64,000 nucleotides of DNA from Deferribacteres bacterium (GCA_020633655.1 JACKDF010000002.1:248001-312000), one strand, 5' to 3'; positions 43,768-53,871 are shown, counted from the stretch's first letter. The notes: generated by a model not told the origin, from the letters alone. Made by a program: numbers and translations.

Positions 43768-44238
43768 ATGAACGAACGAGTCGTTGAAATTTTAATGTTT
43801 ATCATGAGTCAACTGCGCGGTGGAAAGAAAGACTTTGATAATCTGGATTTACTTTCACAAGACTTACTTAACAGGGGATATTCTCAAAATGAAATAAGTT
43901 CAGCATTTTCCTGGCTTTTTGAGCGGGCTGATCATGACATCGAAGAAATACTACGCGATGGTGACAGCGATATCTCTCAATCGTTTCGCGTACTGCATGA
44001 GCTTGAGGAAATGATTATTTCTGCTGATGCGTTCGGGTATCTTCTTCAAATCAAGCAATTGGAAATTCTTTCAGATTTTGATGTCGAACTCGCAATTGAA
44101 AAAGCGATGATGCTTGGGGTATCACGTGTGCATATTGAAGATATGAAATCGATCGTTGCTGCTATATTAACAACACGAAGTTCACATTTTCACGGAAATT
44201 TTCCATTTGACAACGACATGGATGCGATGATCCATTAG
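43768..44238 (+). CDS. DUF494/Smg family protein
   Basis: A 156-residue helical protein of the Smg (DUF494) family: ERVVEILMFIMSQLRG at the start, LSQDLLNRGYSQNEISSAFSW and later LEILSDFDVELAIEKAM. Smg homologues usually lie near topA or xer genes; here a Xer recombinase gene is 600 bases downstream. Function is unknown. AAGGAG stands seven bases before the ATG. An inverted repeat with a 33-base loop (43667-43717) lies between secA and this gene. Confidence 0.88.
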   Translation: MNERVVEILMFIMSQLRGGKKDFDNLDLLSQDLLNRGYSQNEISSAFSWLFERADHDIEEILRDGDSDISQSFRVLHELEEMIISADAFGYLLQIKQLEILSDFDVELAIEKAMMLGVSRVHIEDMKSIVAAILTTRSSHFHGNFPFDNDMDAMIH

Positions 44239-44274
44239 AAAAACAGTTCTTTTCGTATTTTTTTTTAAAATCCC

Positions 44275-44640
44275 ATGCTAGCGGATGCAGGGTATATGAA
44301 AAAAACTTCATCTCTTGCCACACCATATTTGTATTACAAAGGACCAATCTACAATTTAGAAACCCGTTCTAAAATTGCCTGTGGTTTAGTTCGCTTTCAC
44401 TTCACTCATCTTAAAAATAACCGAAACCCGGTTTCTGCCTTTAGGGCTCTCGTTGGTTTTTTATTCGTAAAAGCGGGAGTGTTTAAATGGGAGTTTTCTC
44501 ACCAGATTCACGAATATTCACCTAATAAATTAGCGCGCAGGTTTAAAATGAATTCAATTCCAAGCACGTCTCGAGAATCCATGGGAGAAATAAGCTGGGC
44601 TACAATTTTTATGAAATATTTAGCTCCTATTTCGCATTAA
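44275..44640 (+). CDS. Doubtful small open frame
   Basis: A 121-codon frame begins at ATG 44275 in the 600-base gap between the DUF494 and Xer genes. It has no recognisable family, no clear ribosome site and an unremarkable composition; a second ATG is at 44296. It may be a chance frame in non-coding DNA or a degenerate gene. I see no other gene, RNA or terminator between 44239 and 44837. Confidence 0.2.
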   Translation: MLADAGYMKKTSSLATPYLYYKGPIYNLETRSKIACGLVRFHFTHLKNNRNPVSAFRALVGFLFVKAGVFKWEFSHQIHEYSPNKLARRFKMNSIPSTSRESMGEISWATIFMKYLAPISH

Positions 44641-44837
44641 GAATAAATGAATGGCACTAATGAGTTACTAATTTTTGATGAATCGAAATGGTGAACTAAT
44701 GAAGCCTTTCAACACGATTCTTTCGCTAATCCCCTCATTTCAGTACAAAAGTTGTTGTGTGTGAAACAGTGATAATTTTTACAGTAAATTATGCAGGTAG
44801 CCTGGCCGATTTTAATACTATATAGATAAATTAAAGA

Positions 44838-45755
44838 ATGCAAAAAGCACTTTTAATGCATAAATTTGATCGTGAATTAACAAATTATCTGCAACATCTT
44901 TCTCAACAAAATCATGCATCTCGTTTGACTGTGCAAGCCTATTCGAAAGATTTGATTTTATTCCGCGACTTCCTGCATGATTCGAATATTGTTGGTGGTA
45001 TTTCACGAATACATGTACGCAAATACCTGCATTTTTTAGCTGCAAATAACAGATCCCCTAAAACTGTCAACCGAAAACTTTCCACCCTGCGAAGTTTTTT
45101 TCGCTATTTAATCGAACAAAAGAAAATTGATACGAACCCCACTGCCAATATTTGCTCACTCAAGGAACCCGTATCAGTGCCAAAATTTTTGCAACAACAT
45201 CAGGTATTGGCTGCGATCTCACAACTTGATCTCGCCAATGATGTCAACCTACGAAATTATCTTATTGTTCTTTATCTCTATGGATGCGGCCTGCGGGTCA
45301 GCGAACTGGTAAATCTGACAGTTAGTAGACTTGATTTGTATTCATGTCAGATTAAAGTGATGGGAAAAAGGCAAAAAGAACGAATTGTACCTTTGCCCAA
45401 ATCACTTGAAAAAATGTCCAGAGAATGGCTGGCAATTCGTGAGAATTGGCAAAGTGCGGCACAAACTAAACCGACACAATTATTTATAAATAAAAACGGA
45501 AAGGAGCTCAATCGACAAATAGTATATTCCATCGTGTCCAAAATTCTAGGAAGTGTCGCTGAAAAAGGAAAAACCAATCCCCATATTCTACGGCATAGCT
45601 ATGCAACACATCTTTTGGATTCCGGTGCGGATTTGGTTTCTGTGCGCGAACTTCTCGGGCATTCGGATTTAAATACGACTCAAATATATACTCATATCTC
45701 GTCGCAGCGCTTGAAAGAAACATATAGACAAGCTCATCCTCGAGCAAAAAAATGA
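44838..45755 (+). CDS. Tyrosine recombinase XerC/XerD
   Basis: A 305-residue site-specific recombinase of the Xer type, used to resolve chromosome dimers at dif. The N-terminal SAM-like domain ends near residue 100 (RKLSTLRSFFRYLIEQK). Catalytic residues are visible: Arg in YGCGLRVSELVNL, Lys in KVMGKRQKER, HILRHSYATHLLD (H-x-x-R), His in LLGHSDLNTTQ and Tyr in IYTHIS. ATGs at 44838 and 44856 are both possible starts. No phage or island genes surround it, and its neighbours are core genes, so it is the housekeeping enzyme. Confidence 0.92.
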   Translation: MQKALLMHKFDRELTNYLQHLSQQNHASRLTVQAYSKDLILFRDFLHDSNIVGGISRIHVRKYLHFLAANNRSPKTVNRKLSTLRSFFRYLIEQKKIDTNPTANICSLKEPVSVPKFLQQHQVLAAISQLDLANDVNLRNYLIVLYLYGCGLRVSELVNLTVSRLDLYSCQIKVMGKRQKERIVPLPKSLEKMSREWLAIRENWQSAAQTKPTQLFINKNGKELNRQIVYSIVSKILGSVAEKGKTNPHILRHSYATHLLDSGADLVSVRELLGHSDLNTTQIYTHISSQRLKETYRQAHPRAKK

Positions 45756-45822
45756 TCGCCTTTATGTTTTTGTAAAGAGCGTGACGAGTCAACCGTTCAT
45801 CACTTTTTTTAGGAGGTTTGCC

Positions 45823-46170
45823 ATGCGTACAATCTTCACTGCACGTCATTATAAAGCACCAGAAAACTTGAAAGAGTTTGCAGAAAACGAAGTGCAAAGC
45901 CTGAAGAAATATTATGATGGCATAATTGATTGCGAAATCATACTGGACTATGAAAAACAAGTACAAGTCGCTGAGATCAAGATTTCAGTGAACGGACAAA
46001 CGCTCAAAGCAATCGAAAAAAGTGAAAATATTCGTAAATCAATAACCCTCGCAACTAACAAACTCGAACGACAGTTGAAAAAATATAAAGGGAAGTGGAG
46101 CCGAAAGGGGGCGGCAAAACCATCACTGGTTGAAAGCCATGAGGAAGAACCACTGCCTGATGAAATTTAA
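45823..46170 (+). CDS. hpf: Ribosome hibernation-promoting factor (short HPF/RaiA type)
   Basis: A 115-residue short-form hibernation factor that binds the 30S decoding centre in starved cells. It opens with MRTIFTARHYKAPENLKEF, continues with CEIILDYEKQVQVAEI and ends in the basic helix LERQLKKYKGKW plus an acidic tail. The ATG at 45823 follows a full AGGAGG site, which decides the start over an upstream GTG-type frame. A strong terminator follows, so the gene ends a unit begun by the recombinase. Confidence 0.93.
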   Translation: MRTIFTARHYKAPENLKEFAENEVQSLKKYYDGIIDCEIILDYEKQVQVAEIKISVNGQTLKAIEKSENIRKSITLATNKLERQLKKYKGKWSRKGAAKPSLVESHEEEPLPDEI

Positions 46171-46183
46171 TCAATTGAGTTAG

Positions 46184-46220
46184 AAAAAGGCCTCCAGTGC
46201 TGGAGGCCTTTTTCTTTTTT
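46184..46220 (+). terminator. Strong rho-independent terminator after hpf
   Basis: AAAAAGGCCTCCAG and CTGGAGGCCTTTTT form a 14-base stem with a two-base gap and a following T-rich run. The symmetrical A and T runs would let it work in both directions. Confidence 0.92.
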
Positions 46221-46262
46221 TTGTCGCATATAGTGGATGAAATGTTAAATTGGAACCCTGTC

Positions 46263-46271
46263 TGATATAAT
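46263..46271 (+). promoter_or_regulatory. Extended -10 promoter of hprK
   Basis: TGATATAAT, an extended -10 with perfect TATAAT, 63 bases before the GTG start of hprK. The -35 region (TGTTAA) is weak. Confidence 0.45.
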
Positions 46272-46333
46272 AATCCGCAATTTGAACCGAAATTTTTTTA
46301 AATATTTATGGTCAATTTAATAAGAGGACGGTA

Positions 46334-47362
46334 GTGCAAAAAATAGATGTTAAGACACTGTACATTGATAACCAGGATCATTTGAATCTCGAGTTGCTGA
46401 ACAGTGAAAATGGCTTTGCTAACGAAATTTTTGAACCCGACTTGCATCGACCGGGGTTGGCTTTGTCTGGATTCACCGATGTTTTTACTTACAGAAGGAT
46501 ACAGGTTTTCGGCAATACGGAAATGGGTTATTTAAAAAAATTGTCTGTTGAACGCCGGAAAAAAGCACTGAAAACGGTGATGAAATTTGCCATCCCCTGC
46601 ATTATTGTAACGGAAAGCAATGATGTGCCAAACGAAATGCTGGAGATTGCATCGAACCAAAGTATTCCTGTGATGCGAACAAATATAACTACGACGCAGC
46701 TTCTGCATCTGCTTGGTGAATACATGGACATTACATTTGCTGAAACAACAACAGTCCACGGGAGCCTTGTAGACGTATTCGGTATGGGAGTGTTGTTCAC
46801 AGGCCGTTCATCCATAGGGAAAAGTGAGATTGCATTGGATCTCGTTGAGAGAGGCCATCGCCTTGTAGCCGATGACGTCGTGAATATATTTAAGCTCGCA
46901 GGCGATGTGCTACTTGGCCGTGGAAGTGAACTTTTGCAACACCATATGGAAATACGTGGCCTTGGTATAGTTGATGTAAAAAGTCTTTTTGGTATCAATT
47001 CGATTCGAGTACAAAAACGAATCGAAGTTGAGGTGCAACTGGAACAGTGGGACTCGAAGGAAGAATACGAACGTATAGGACTTGATGAGGAATTCGCAAC
47101 GCATCTCGGTGTGAAAATTCCTGTCGTGCGTTTACCAATTTTCCCTGGAAAAAATATTACTGTTATAGCCGAAGTTATCGCATTAAATCAGATGTTGAAA
47201 GTGTATGGGCAGAATACGGCAAAATTGTTTAGCGACCGCTTGATCCAAAAAATTCAAGCGAAAGGCGAGGAAAACAAGGGGCAGGCAGAACAACAATCTG
47301 CTGATACGTTCGTGCCAAATACCACCCGGATCAAGAGATATTTGCGAAAGGACTACGAATAA
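46334..47362 (+). CDS. hprK: HPr kinase/phosphorylase
   Basis: HprK phosphorylates and dephosphorylates a Ser of HPr according to carbon supply. The 342-residue protein has the N-terminal domain (1-130), the P-loop GRSSIGKS (157-164), DDVVNIF just after, the capping segment MEIRGLGIVDVKSLFG and the C-terminal VRLPIFPGKNITVIAEV. The last 30 residues are a Gln-rich and basic tail beyond the usual end. The start is a GTG with GAGGA upstream. In non-Firmicutes HprK often regulates rather than serves sugar uptake; the EIIA at 30084 suggests a similar regulatory PTS. Confidence 0.95.
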   Translation: MQKIDVKTLYIDNQDHLNLELLNSENGFANEIFEPDLHRPGLALSGFTDVFTYRRIQVFGNTEMGYLKKLSVERRKKALKTVMKFAIPCIIVTESNDVPNEMLEIASNQSIPVMRTNITTTQLLHLLGEYMDITFAETTTVHGSLVDVFGMGVLFTGRSSIGKSEIALDLVERGHRLVADDVVNIFKLAGDVLLGRGSELLQHHMEIRGLGIVDVKSLFGINSIRVQKRIEVEVQLEQWDSKEEYERIGLDEEFATHLGVKIPVVRLPIFPGKNITVIAEVIALNQMLKVYGQNTAKLFSDRLIQKIQAKGEENKGQAEQQSADTFVPNTTRIKRYLRKDYE

Positions 47363-47402
47363 TTATGCAGCCATACATTGTTACCAGTTTTGTGAGAAGG
47401 AA

Positions 47403-48332
47403 ATGAATCGCAGTAATCTTGAACTTAAAGTTGGTATCATAACAATTTTAGGGATAATTATTCTGGTTGTTGGATCAATTTGGGGGCGCGATGTCAAATT
47501 ATCTTCAAACTACCGTCAACTTGAAATTGTCTTTAACCACAGCGGTGGAATTCGACCTGGCGATGCCGTCACGGTAAACGGCATAAAAAAAGGACGCGTT
47601 GAAGCGGTTCAATTGCTTCCTCATCAAGTGAAAGTCACGCTCGTATTGTCAACAGATGTCCTTCTTTATGAAGACATGAAAGCGCAGATCGTCATGCTTG
47701 ATTTAATGGGTGGCACAGTACTCGAAATTATTCCGGGGCATTCGGAACGGCAATTGGAGTTGTCGGTGCTTAATGAGCCAATTCAAGGAAAATCCGTTGC
47801 AAACCTTGCATTGCTAATCGCTGATTTTCAGGTTTTACGAATTCAGGCGGATACCTTGCTTTCACGGATGAATGATGCCGTCTCAAGCTTGAATTACATG
47901 CTGGATCAAGGCACGGTTGTGGAACCGCTTAAAAAGAGCATTACAAATTTGCATGCTTCCACAATTATGATGAAAAAGATTTTATCGGATAATGAAAAAT
48001 CTATAAATCAACTCATAACAAACGCAGGAAATGCTTCTGATAAAATGCAGCAACTGATGGATACAAAAGGGGATGCTTTGGGTAAATCGGTCGATTCTTT
48101 TGTGCGTGCGTCAGGAAAAATTGATACCATCACGACGGATTTACAGGAAATCAGCCAGCAATTGCATCAGCGTAAAGGCAGCCTGGCTAAACTTATTTAC
48201 GAAGAAGAAATGTACAACGATCTGCAAAAAACCATTGCTGGCCTTGATAGTCTTTCTCATGATCTCAAATCCAATCTTGGAAAATACATGCAAGGGACAG
48301 ATGTTAATTTGCTTAATTTGTTGAAGTTTTAA
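47403..48332 (+). CDS. MlaD/MCE-domain lipid transport protein
   Basis: A 309-residue substrate-binding component of an Mla-type phospholipid transporter. One N-terminal membrane helix (VGIITILGIIILVVGSI) anchors an MCE domain (about 37-115: SGGIRPGDAVTVNGIKKGRV). The remaining 180 residues are helical, heptad-like coiled coil that would form the channel or needle across the periplasm. The MlaE and MlaF partner genes are not adjacent. AAGGA precedes the ATG, and it lies 40 bases behind hprK. The next 290 bases hold no gene. Confidence 0.9.
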   Translation: MNRSNLELKVGIITILGIIILVVGSIWGRDVKLSSNYRQLEIVFNHSGGIRPGDAVTVNGIKKGRVEAVQLLPHQVKVTLVLSTDVLLYEDMKAQIVMLDLMGGTVLEIIPGHSERQLELSVLNEPIQGKSVANLALLIADFQVLRIQADTLLSRMNDAVSSLNYMLDQGTVVEPLKKSITNLHASTIMMKKILSDNEKSINQLITNAGNASDKMQQLMDTKGDALGKSVDSFVRASGKIDTITTDLQEISQQLHQRKGSLAKLIYEEEMYNDLQKTIAGLDSLSHDLKSNLGKYMQGTDVNLLNLLKF

Positions 48333-48623
48333 GTGAAGATTCTTTGCGTTTCTTAATTCCAAGTTCAATTACGCTGTACCGTATTGAAAAGCACACTGCA
48401 TATTCCTGATATCGCGCCGCCCACGCTTCAACAGAAGCATCGTACTCAATGGACAAAACAATCGAGTACTTAAACCTGGTTGTAAATTCTTCCACTGATT
48501 CAAAAAGAAAATCTCAAGGATTCGATCAAAAAATCCAAAAATCAACTTGATGGTTTTGCAAATTTTGCGTTTCTTCCGTGAATATTTATGCACTAAACCT
48601 TTGTCATTATAAAGAAATCATCC

Positions 48624-50855
48624 ATGCTGGAACCTGAAGTTAATAAAGAACTCGTCGAGGCGCACGGGCTGACCGACGAGGAGTATGCAAAAATCTGTGA
48701 AATTCTCGGCCGCACACCAAATTTTACCGAGTTGGGTATTTTTTCCGTTATGTGGTCTGAGCACTGCAGCTATAAAAACAGCATTTTGCAATTGAAAACT
48801 CTGCCCCGGGAAGGCGAACATCTCTTAGCAGAAGCAGGCGAAGAAAATGCTGGTCTCATTGATATCGGCGATGGGCTTGCAGTGGCGTTCAAAATCGAGA
48901 GCCATAACCACCCTTCGGCGGTAGAGCCTTATCAGGGTGCAGCAACCGGCGTTGGCGGTATTCTGCGCGATATTTTCACCATGGGCGCCCGTCCAATTGC
49001 GGCACTCGACAGCTTGCGTTTCGGTAGACTGGAAGATGCGCGCGTTCGTTACCTTTTTCGTGGAGTTGTCAAGGGTATAGGCGATTATGGCAACTGTTTT
49101 GGGGTGCCGACAGTAGGCGGGGAAGTTTATTTCGACGAAAGTTACAGCGGTAATCCTTTGGTGAATGCCATGGCCGTGGGCATTGTTAAGCATGATCAGA
49201 TTGCCCGGGCTCAGGCAAAAATCGACGGCGCGACAGTAATGATTATCGGTGCATCCACAGGCCGTGATGGCATCCACGGAGCAACTTTTGCCAGTGAGGA
49301 TTTGAGCAAAGAATCAGAAGAACGTCGCTCGAACGTACAGGTCGGTGATCCCTTCACGGAAAAACTGCTGCTCGAAGCTACTTTGGAAATGATAAAAGCA
49401 GGCTGCATCCATGGCATTCAGGATATGGGCGCTGCGGGTATCACCTGTTCCAGCAGTGAAATGGCAGGCGGCAGCGGTACGGGAATGGAACTTGATCTGG
49501 ATAAAGTACCCCTGCGGGAAGACGGTATGACGCCCTACGAAATTATGCTATCCGAATCGCAGGAACGTATGTTGCTGGTTGCCGAACCAGGCCGGGAAGC
49601 TGATGTAATCGCAATCTGCGCAAAGTGGGATTTGAACGCACAGGAAATCGGATTCGTTACAGCCAAACATGACAAACTTATCGTTCGAAAAGAAGGCCGG
49701 GTGTTTGCAGAAATTCCAGCCGACACTTTGGTTTTAGGCGGTGGCGCACCGCAATATGTTCGTGAAACGAAAAAGCCTGCTTATATCGATGTCGTTCAGG
49801 CGCAAAAATTTGATTCCCTTCCGGTTCCCGAAGATTTAAATGCCGTATTATTGCAACTGATAGGCTCACCGAATATCGCCAGCAAAGCTTGGGTTTACCA
49901 GCAATATGATTTCAGTGTTCGCACCAACACGATCATAGCACCCGGTGCCGATGCAGCTGTGGTGCGCATTAAAGGCACGCAAAAAGCACTTGCAGTCTCC
50001 ACAGATTGCAATGGCCGTTATGTTTATCTCAATCCGCGACGCGGTGCGAGTATCGCTGTTGCCGAATCGGCACGTAATGTGGTGTGTTCTGGTGGTCAAC
50101 CCGTGGGAATTACCAACTGCCTCAATTTCGGTAATCCCTACAAGCCGGAAATGTACTGGCAGTTCACCGAAGCGATAGCCGGGATGGGTGAGGCATGCAG
50201 AACTTTTGGTACACCCGTTACAGGTGGCAACGTCAGTTTTTATAATGAAAATCCCAAAGGCGCTGTTTATCCCACGCCGACCATCGGCATGCTGGGCGTG
50301 CTGGAAAATGTAGACCATGCAACTACTGCTTGGTTTAAAAATGCAGGTGATATCATCGCATTGATTGGTGATGACAAAGAGGAAATTGGCGGCAGCGAGT
50401 ACCTGGCAACTATTCATGGAAAAATCGGTGGTGGTTGCCCCGCACTTGATTTGCAACAGGAAAAAGCTGTGCAGGAAACCTGCCTAACAGCCATAAAAAA
50501 TGGCCTTATTCTCTCTGCCCACGATGTCGCCGACGGTGGGCTGGCCATCGCACTTGCAGAATGTTGTATTTTAAATGCTGAAAATCCACTCGGCGCTAAA
50601 GTAAAACTGCCTGAACACCAACGCATCGATGGGGCATTGTTTGGTGAAAGCCAATCACGAATTGTGCTTTCAGTCGCCAGTGAAGATGTTGAAGCATTGA
50701 GAGAAATATGCAAAGCTTACAATGTCCATTGCCATATTCTTGGTGAGGTCAGCGGTGACAGACTCATTATCGATTCTTCTATCGATGTGCAACTTTCTGA
50801 GCTTACCAAACCCTTCTACAATTCCATAAAAGATCAAATGTCCGAGATTATTTAA
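48624..50855 (+). CDS. purL: Phosphoribosylformylglycinamidine synthase subunit PurL
   Basis: Small-type PurL (743 residues), the ATP-using catalytic subunit for the fourth step of purine synthesis, which needs PurQ and PurS partners encoded elsewhere. Signatures: SVMWSEHCSYKNS, the active-site KIESHNHPSAVEPYQGAATG, GVVKGIGDYGNCFGVPTVGG, the repeat-domain GGRDGIHGATFAS-like stretch (STGRDGIHGATFA) and DVADGGLAIALAEC near the end. It is followed after six bases by hisZ; linking a purine gene to the his operon makes sense because both pathways share PRPP and AICAR. Confidence 0.97.
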   Translation: MLEPEVNKELVEAHGLTDEEYAKICEILGRTPNFTELGIFSVMWSEHCSYKNSILQLKTLPREGEHLLAEAGEENAGLIDIGDGLAVAFKIESHNHPSAVEPYQGAATGVGGILRDIFTMGARPIAALDSLRFGRLEDARVRYLFRGVVKGIGDYGNCFGVPTVGGEVYFDESYSGNPLVNAMAVGIVKHDQIARAQAKIDGATVMIIGASTGRDGIHGATFASEDLSKESEERRSNVQVGDPFTEKLLLEATLEMIKAGCIHGIQDMGAAGITCSSSEMAGGSGTGMELDLDKVPLREDGMTPYEIMLSESQERMLLVAEPGREADVIAICAKWDLNAQEIGFVTAKHDKLIVRKEGRVFAEIPADTLVLGGGAPQYVRETKKPAYIDVVQAQKFDSLPVPEDLNAVLLQLIGSPNIASKAWVYQQYDFSVRTNTIIAPGADAAVVRIKGTQKALAVSTDCNGRYVYLNPRRGASIAVAESARNVVCSGGQPVGITNCLNFGNPYKPEMYWQFTEAIAGMGEACRTFGTPVTGGNVSFYNENPKGAVYPTPTIGMLGVLENVDHATTAWFKNAGDIIALIGDDKEEIGGSEYLATIHGKIGGGCPALDLQQEKAVQETCLTAIKNGLILSAHDVADGGLAIALAECCILNAENPLGAKVKLPEHQRIDGALFGESQSRIVLSVASEDVEALREICKAYNVHCHILGEVSGDRLIIDSSIDVQLSELTKPFYNSIKDQMSEII

Positions 50856-50861
50856 CCATAC

Positions 50862-51878
50862 ATGATAGATAAACAAGTTAAAAATCCACTTCGATTACCT
50901 GCAGGTATCAAAGATTATATATTCGATGAAGCGGAAAATCACCGATATGTCGAGCGTGGTTTGACGAACTTATTACAAAGCAAAGGGTATCGGGAAATTA
51001 TAACACCAACCTTTGAATACGGTGAGATTTTCGAAATAGCCACGAAAGCAGGTATGATTCGCAACGGTCTGGACGAAAAAGTCTACCGTTTCCTCGACCG
51101 AGATGGCAATCTTCTCGCATTGCGTGCGGATTTCACTGCACAGATCGCACGGATAGCCGCTGCTCGCTTTGCAGATTTTGAATCTGTAATAAAGATTTTT
51201 TACACGGGCAAAGTTTTTCGCGCGGAGCCGCATCATGAAGGTCGAAGCCGTGAAAAGTGGCAGGTTGGATTTGAAATTTTTAATGAAGCAACGATAGAAG
51301 CAGATGCTGAAGCCATTATTAATATTATCGAAGCTCTGGATTATTTTAAGCTTTCCAATTTTCGCATTGCCATCGGGCATATTGGCTATTTTCACGGTCT
51401 TGTCGAAGAGAGTGGTTTAAGCGGAGAGGAGCGACAGGTATTACGCTATCTTGTGGAGCGTAAGGATATGGCCGGAATTGCACGATTACTCGCTCAAACA
51501 ACGACGACTGCAGAGGTAAAAAAGGTACTACAAAACCTGCCCGATTTGCATGGAGATATAAGAATCCTGGACAAAGCAAAGTCCATGATTAACAATAAAA
51601 AATCGTTGAATGCACTCGAGAATTTGCAAAAATTATGGCAGAAAATTTCTTTGCATCCGCTTGCCCCCAATGTCTTTTTTGACCTAAGTGAAGTAGAGGG
51701 GATGGGTTACTACACAGGTATAATGCTGAAGGCTTTTGCTCCGGGAGTGGGAACTGAAATTGGTAGTGGCGGTCGATATGACCAGCTGACGGCGGTTTTT
51801 GGAACCGAAATGCCGGCAATTGGCTTTTCTTTTGATGTTCACTTGCTCGCCTCTGCCCGACTCATGCAACAAGAATAG
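50862..51878 (+). CDS. hisZ: ATP phosphoribosyltransferase regulatory subunit HisZ
   Basis: A 338-residue HisRS-like protein lacking the anticodon domain. It has class II synthetase-like motifs: LPAGIKDYIFDEAENHRYVE, ITPTFEYGEIF (motif 2 region LRADFTAQIARIAA follows) and GSGGRYDQLTAVFG near the end. Because the next gene encodes a short-form HisG, this protein is HisZ, the allosteric subunit, not a tRNA ligase. Genes are six bases apart. Confidence 0.93.
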   Translation: MIDKQVKNPLRLPAGIKDYIFDEAENHRYVERGLTNLLQSKGYREIITPTFEYGEIFEIATKAGMIRNGLDEKVYRFLDRDGNLLALRADFTAQIARIAAARFADFESVIKIFYTGKVFRAEPHHEGRSREKWQVGFEIFNEATIEADAEAIINIIEALDYFKLSNFRIAIGHIGYFHGLVEESGLSGEERQVLRYLVERKDMAGIARLLAQTTTTAEVKKVLQNLPDLHGDIRILDKAKSMINNKKSLNALENLQKLWQKISLHPLAPNVFFDLSEVEGMGYYTGIMLKAFAPGVGTEIGSGGRYDQLTAVFGTEMPAIGFSFDVHLLASARLMQQE

Positions 51879-51884
51879 AATACA

Positions 51885-52535
51885 ATGACAATAAACATTA
51901 ATCGTACTGAAAAGCTTGTAGCAGCATTACCCAAAGGCAAGTTGCTGAAGCCGACATTTGATTTATTACAAAAAGCCGGTTTTACATTTAACGAAGCGGA
52001 TCAAAAAAGTCGCAAATTAATCATTGAAGACGAAAACCGCGCAATGCAGGCACTCTTTGTAAAGCCGAGTGATGTCCCAATTTACGTGGAACACGGCATT
52101 GCAGATTTTGGCATCGTGGGTAAAGATTCTCTTGTTGAAAGCTGTGTTGATGTTTTTACGCCGCTTGAACTTGATTTTGGACAATGCAATCTCGCAATTG
52201 CTGGTTTTCCGGAAGATCAGGATCGCAACTGGCGCCTGCGTTCTCTTGTTCGTGTTGCAACAAAATATCCCAACATAACACGGGTGCATTTTGATAAATT
52301 GGGTGTACAGGCAGAAATTATATCACTCCACGGCTCGGTTGAGCTTGGTGTGCTCGCTGGCCTTGCCGATGTGATCGTTGATATTGTGGAAACAGGTACA
52401 ACGCTAAAAGAAAATGGTCTCGTAGTTTTTGATGAAATTCTTCCGGCAATGGCCATGTTCATCGTTAATAAAGCCAGCCACAAATTGAAACTGCGGCAAC
52501 TCGACGCCGTAATTTCCGCGATAGCAAACTCGTAA
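51885..52535 (+). CDS. hisG: ATP phosphoribosyltransferase catalytic subunit (short form)
   Basis: First enzyme of histidine synthesis: joins ATP and PRPP. At 216 residues it is the short form, without the C-terminal regulatory ACT-like domain, and depends on HisZ. Typical motifs: ALPKGKLLKPTFDLLQKAG, the HGIADFGIVGKDSL segment, and the PRPP-binding loop region VELGVLAGLADVIVDIVETG. It begins seven bases after hisZ and is followed after 37 bases by hisD. Confidence 0.95.
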   Translation: MTININRTEKLVAALPKGKLLKPTFDLLQKAGFTFNEADQKSRKLIIEDENRAMQALFVKPSDVPIYVEHGIADFGIVGKDSLVESCVDVFTPLELDFGQCNLAIAGFPEDQDRNWRLRSLVRVATKYPNITRVHFDKLGVQAEIISLHGSVELGVLAGLADVIVDIVETGTTLKENGLVVFDEILPAMAMFIVNKASHKLKLRQLDAVISAIANS

Positions 52536-52572
52536 AATTACAAAACAATTTTTCAATTTTTGGACGTTTTAA

Positions 52573-53868
52573 ATGCAGTATTTTAATATAAAATCCTTGG
52601 ATGATATTGAGAAATTATCAGATCTGTTCTCGGGTGATAGTGTTATGCAGGATACTATCTCAAATTCGGTTCGTAACATTTTACAAGATGTGAAGCAGCA
52701 CGGTGATAGTGCTTGTGTTGGCTATACTAAAAAATTTGATGGCGTTGATTTGACGCCACAAAACCAGGAAGTGAGCGCCGATGAATGGCAGCAAGCAGCT
52801 GCAAATGTAGATGGCGAACTTTGCGAAGCATTGGAATTTGCAGCAAAAAATATTCGTATTTTTCACGAAAAACAAAAGCATTCAAGTTGGGAAATTGAAA
52901 GAGATGGTGTCGTGCTTGGTCAGCGAATTAAACCAATTGAACGCGTCGGAATTTATGTCCCGGGCGGCCGGGCAAAGTACCCAAGCACAGTGCTGATGAC
53001 AGCCTTGCCTGCACATATCGCTGGTGTAGAGGAAATTGTGATGGTCTCACCGCCTGATAAAGAGACAGGTACAATCGATTCCGTTCTGTTATTCGCTGCG
53101 AAAATTGCTGGTGTAAAACGTGTGTTTAAATGTGGTGGGGCGCAAGCCGTTGCTGCACTGGCATACGGCACGGAAACCATACCACGAACCGATAAAATTG
53201 TTGGGCCGGGTAACGCATGGGTGGCGGAAGCCAAACGTCAGGTGTTCGGTACCGTTGGCATAGATCTTATCGCTGGACCTTCCGAGGTTGCGATTTTGGT
53301 GGACGCAAATTCTGTTACGAATTGGGTTGTGCAGGATCTCTTCGCACAAATGGAGCATGATCCGATGACCCGTTGCTTGGTTGTCTCCTTGAGTGAAGAA
53401 AAAGCACAGGATATTATTAAAACGCTCGAAAAACAGATGCAAACCGCTCCTCGCAGCGAAATTTTACTGCAGGCCTGGCAGGGTAATTCTTTTGTGTGCT
53501 TTGTTGAAAAATTGAATCACGCGGTAGAGATACTCAATCGTTTTGCACCCGAGCATTTGCAAATCATGGTGGATAAACCAAGGACAATTTTGCCGAAAAT
53601 TAAGAATGCCGGCGCTATCTTTTTAGGGCAATATTCACCAGTGCCCATGGGGGATTATGTTGCTGGCCCGAATCATACTCTCCCGACGATGGGTGCGGCA
53701 CGTTTTGCTTCGGCCCTTGGTGTTTACGATTTTATCCGCCATCAGGACATTATTGAATACACACCTTCCAGTTGGCAGCGGGAAGGTGTGTTCGTCAATC
53801 GGTTAGCCACAGCTGAGCAATTGACTAACCATGCAGCTTCTGTTTTAGCGCGATCCAGGGAGGATTGA
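52573..53868 (+). CDS. hisD: Histidinol dehydrogenase
   Basis: Zinc- and NAD-dependent enzyme for the last two steps (histidinol to histidine), 431 residues. Family segments: VGIYVPGGRAKYPSTVLM, KCGGAQAVAALAYGTETIPR, the DLIAGPSEVAIL loop and the metal and catalytic His/Glu in FAPEHLQIM and GDYVAGPNHTLPT. The stop is three bases before the hisC ATG, which uses an AGGAGG site inside hisD. Confidence 0.96.
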   Translation: MQYFNIKSLDDIEKLSDLFSGDSVMQDTISNSVRNILQDVKQHGDSACVGYTKKFDGVDLTPQNQEVSADEWQQAAANVDGELCEALEFAAKNIRIFHEKQKHSSWEIERDGVVLGQRIKPIERVGIYVPGGRAKYPSTVLMTALPAHIAGVEEIVMVSPPDKETGTIDSVLLFAAKIAGVKRVFKCGGAQAVAALAYGTETIPRTDKIVGPGNAWVAEAKRQVFGTVGIDLIAGPSEVAILVDANSVTNWVVQDLFAQMEHDPMTRCLVVSLSEEKAQDIIKTLEKQMQTAPRSEILLQAWQGNSFVCFVEKLNHAVEILNRFAPEHLQIMVDKPRTILPKIKNAGAIFLGQYSPVPMGDYVAGPNHTLPTMGAARFASALGVYDFIRHQDIIEYTPSSWQREGVFVNRLATAEQLTNHAASVLARSRED

Positions 53869-53871
53869 CCT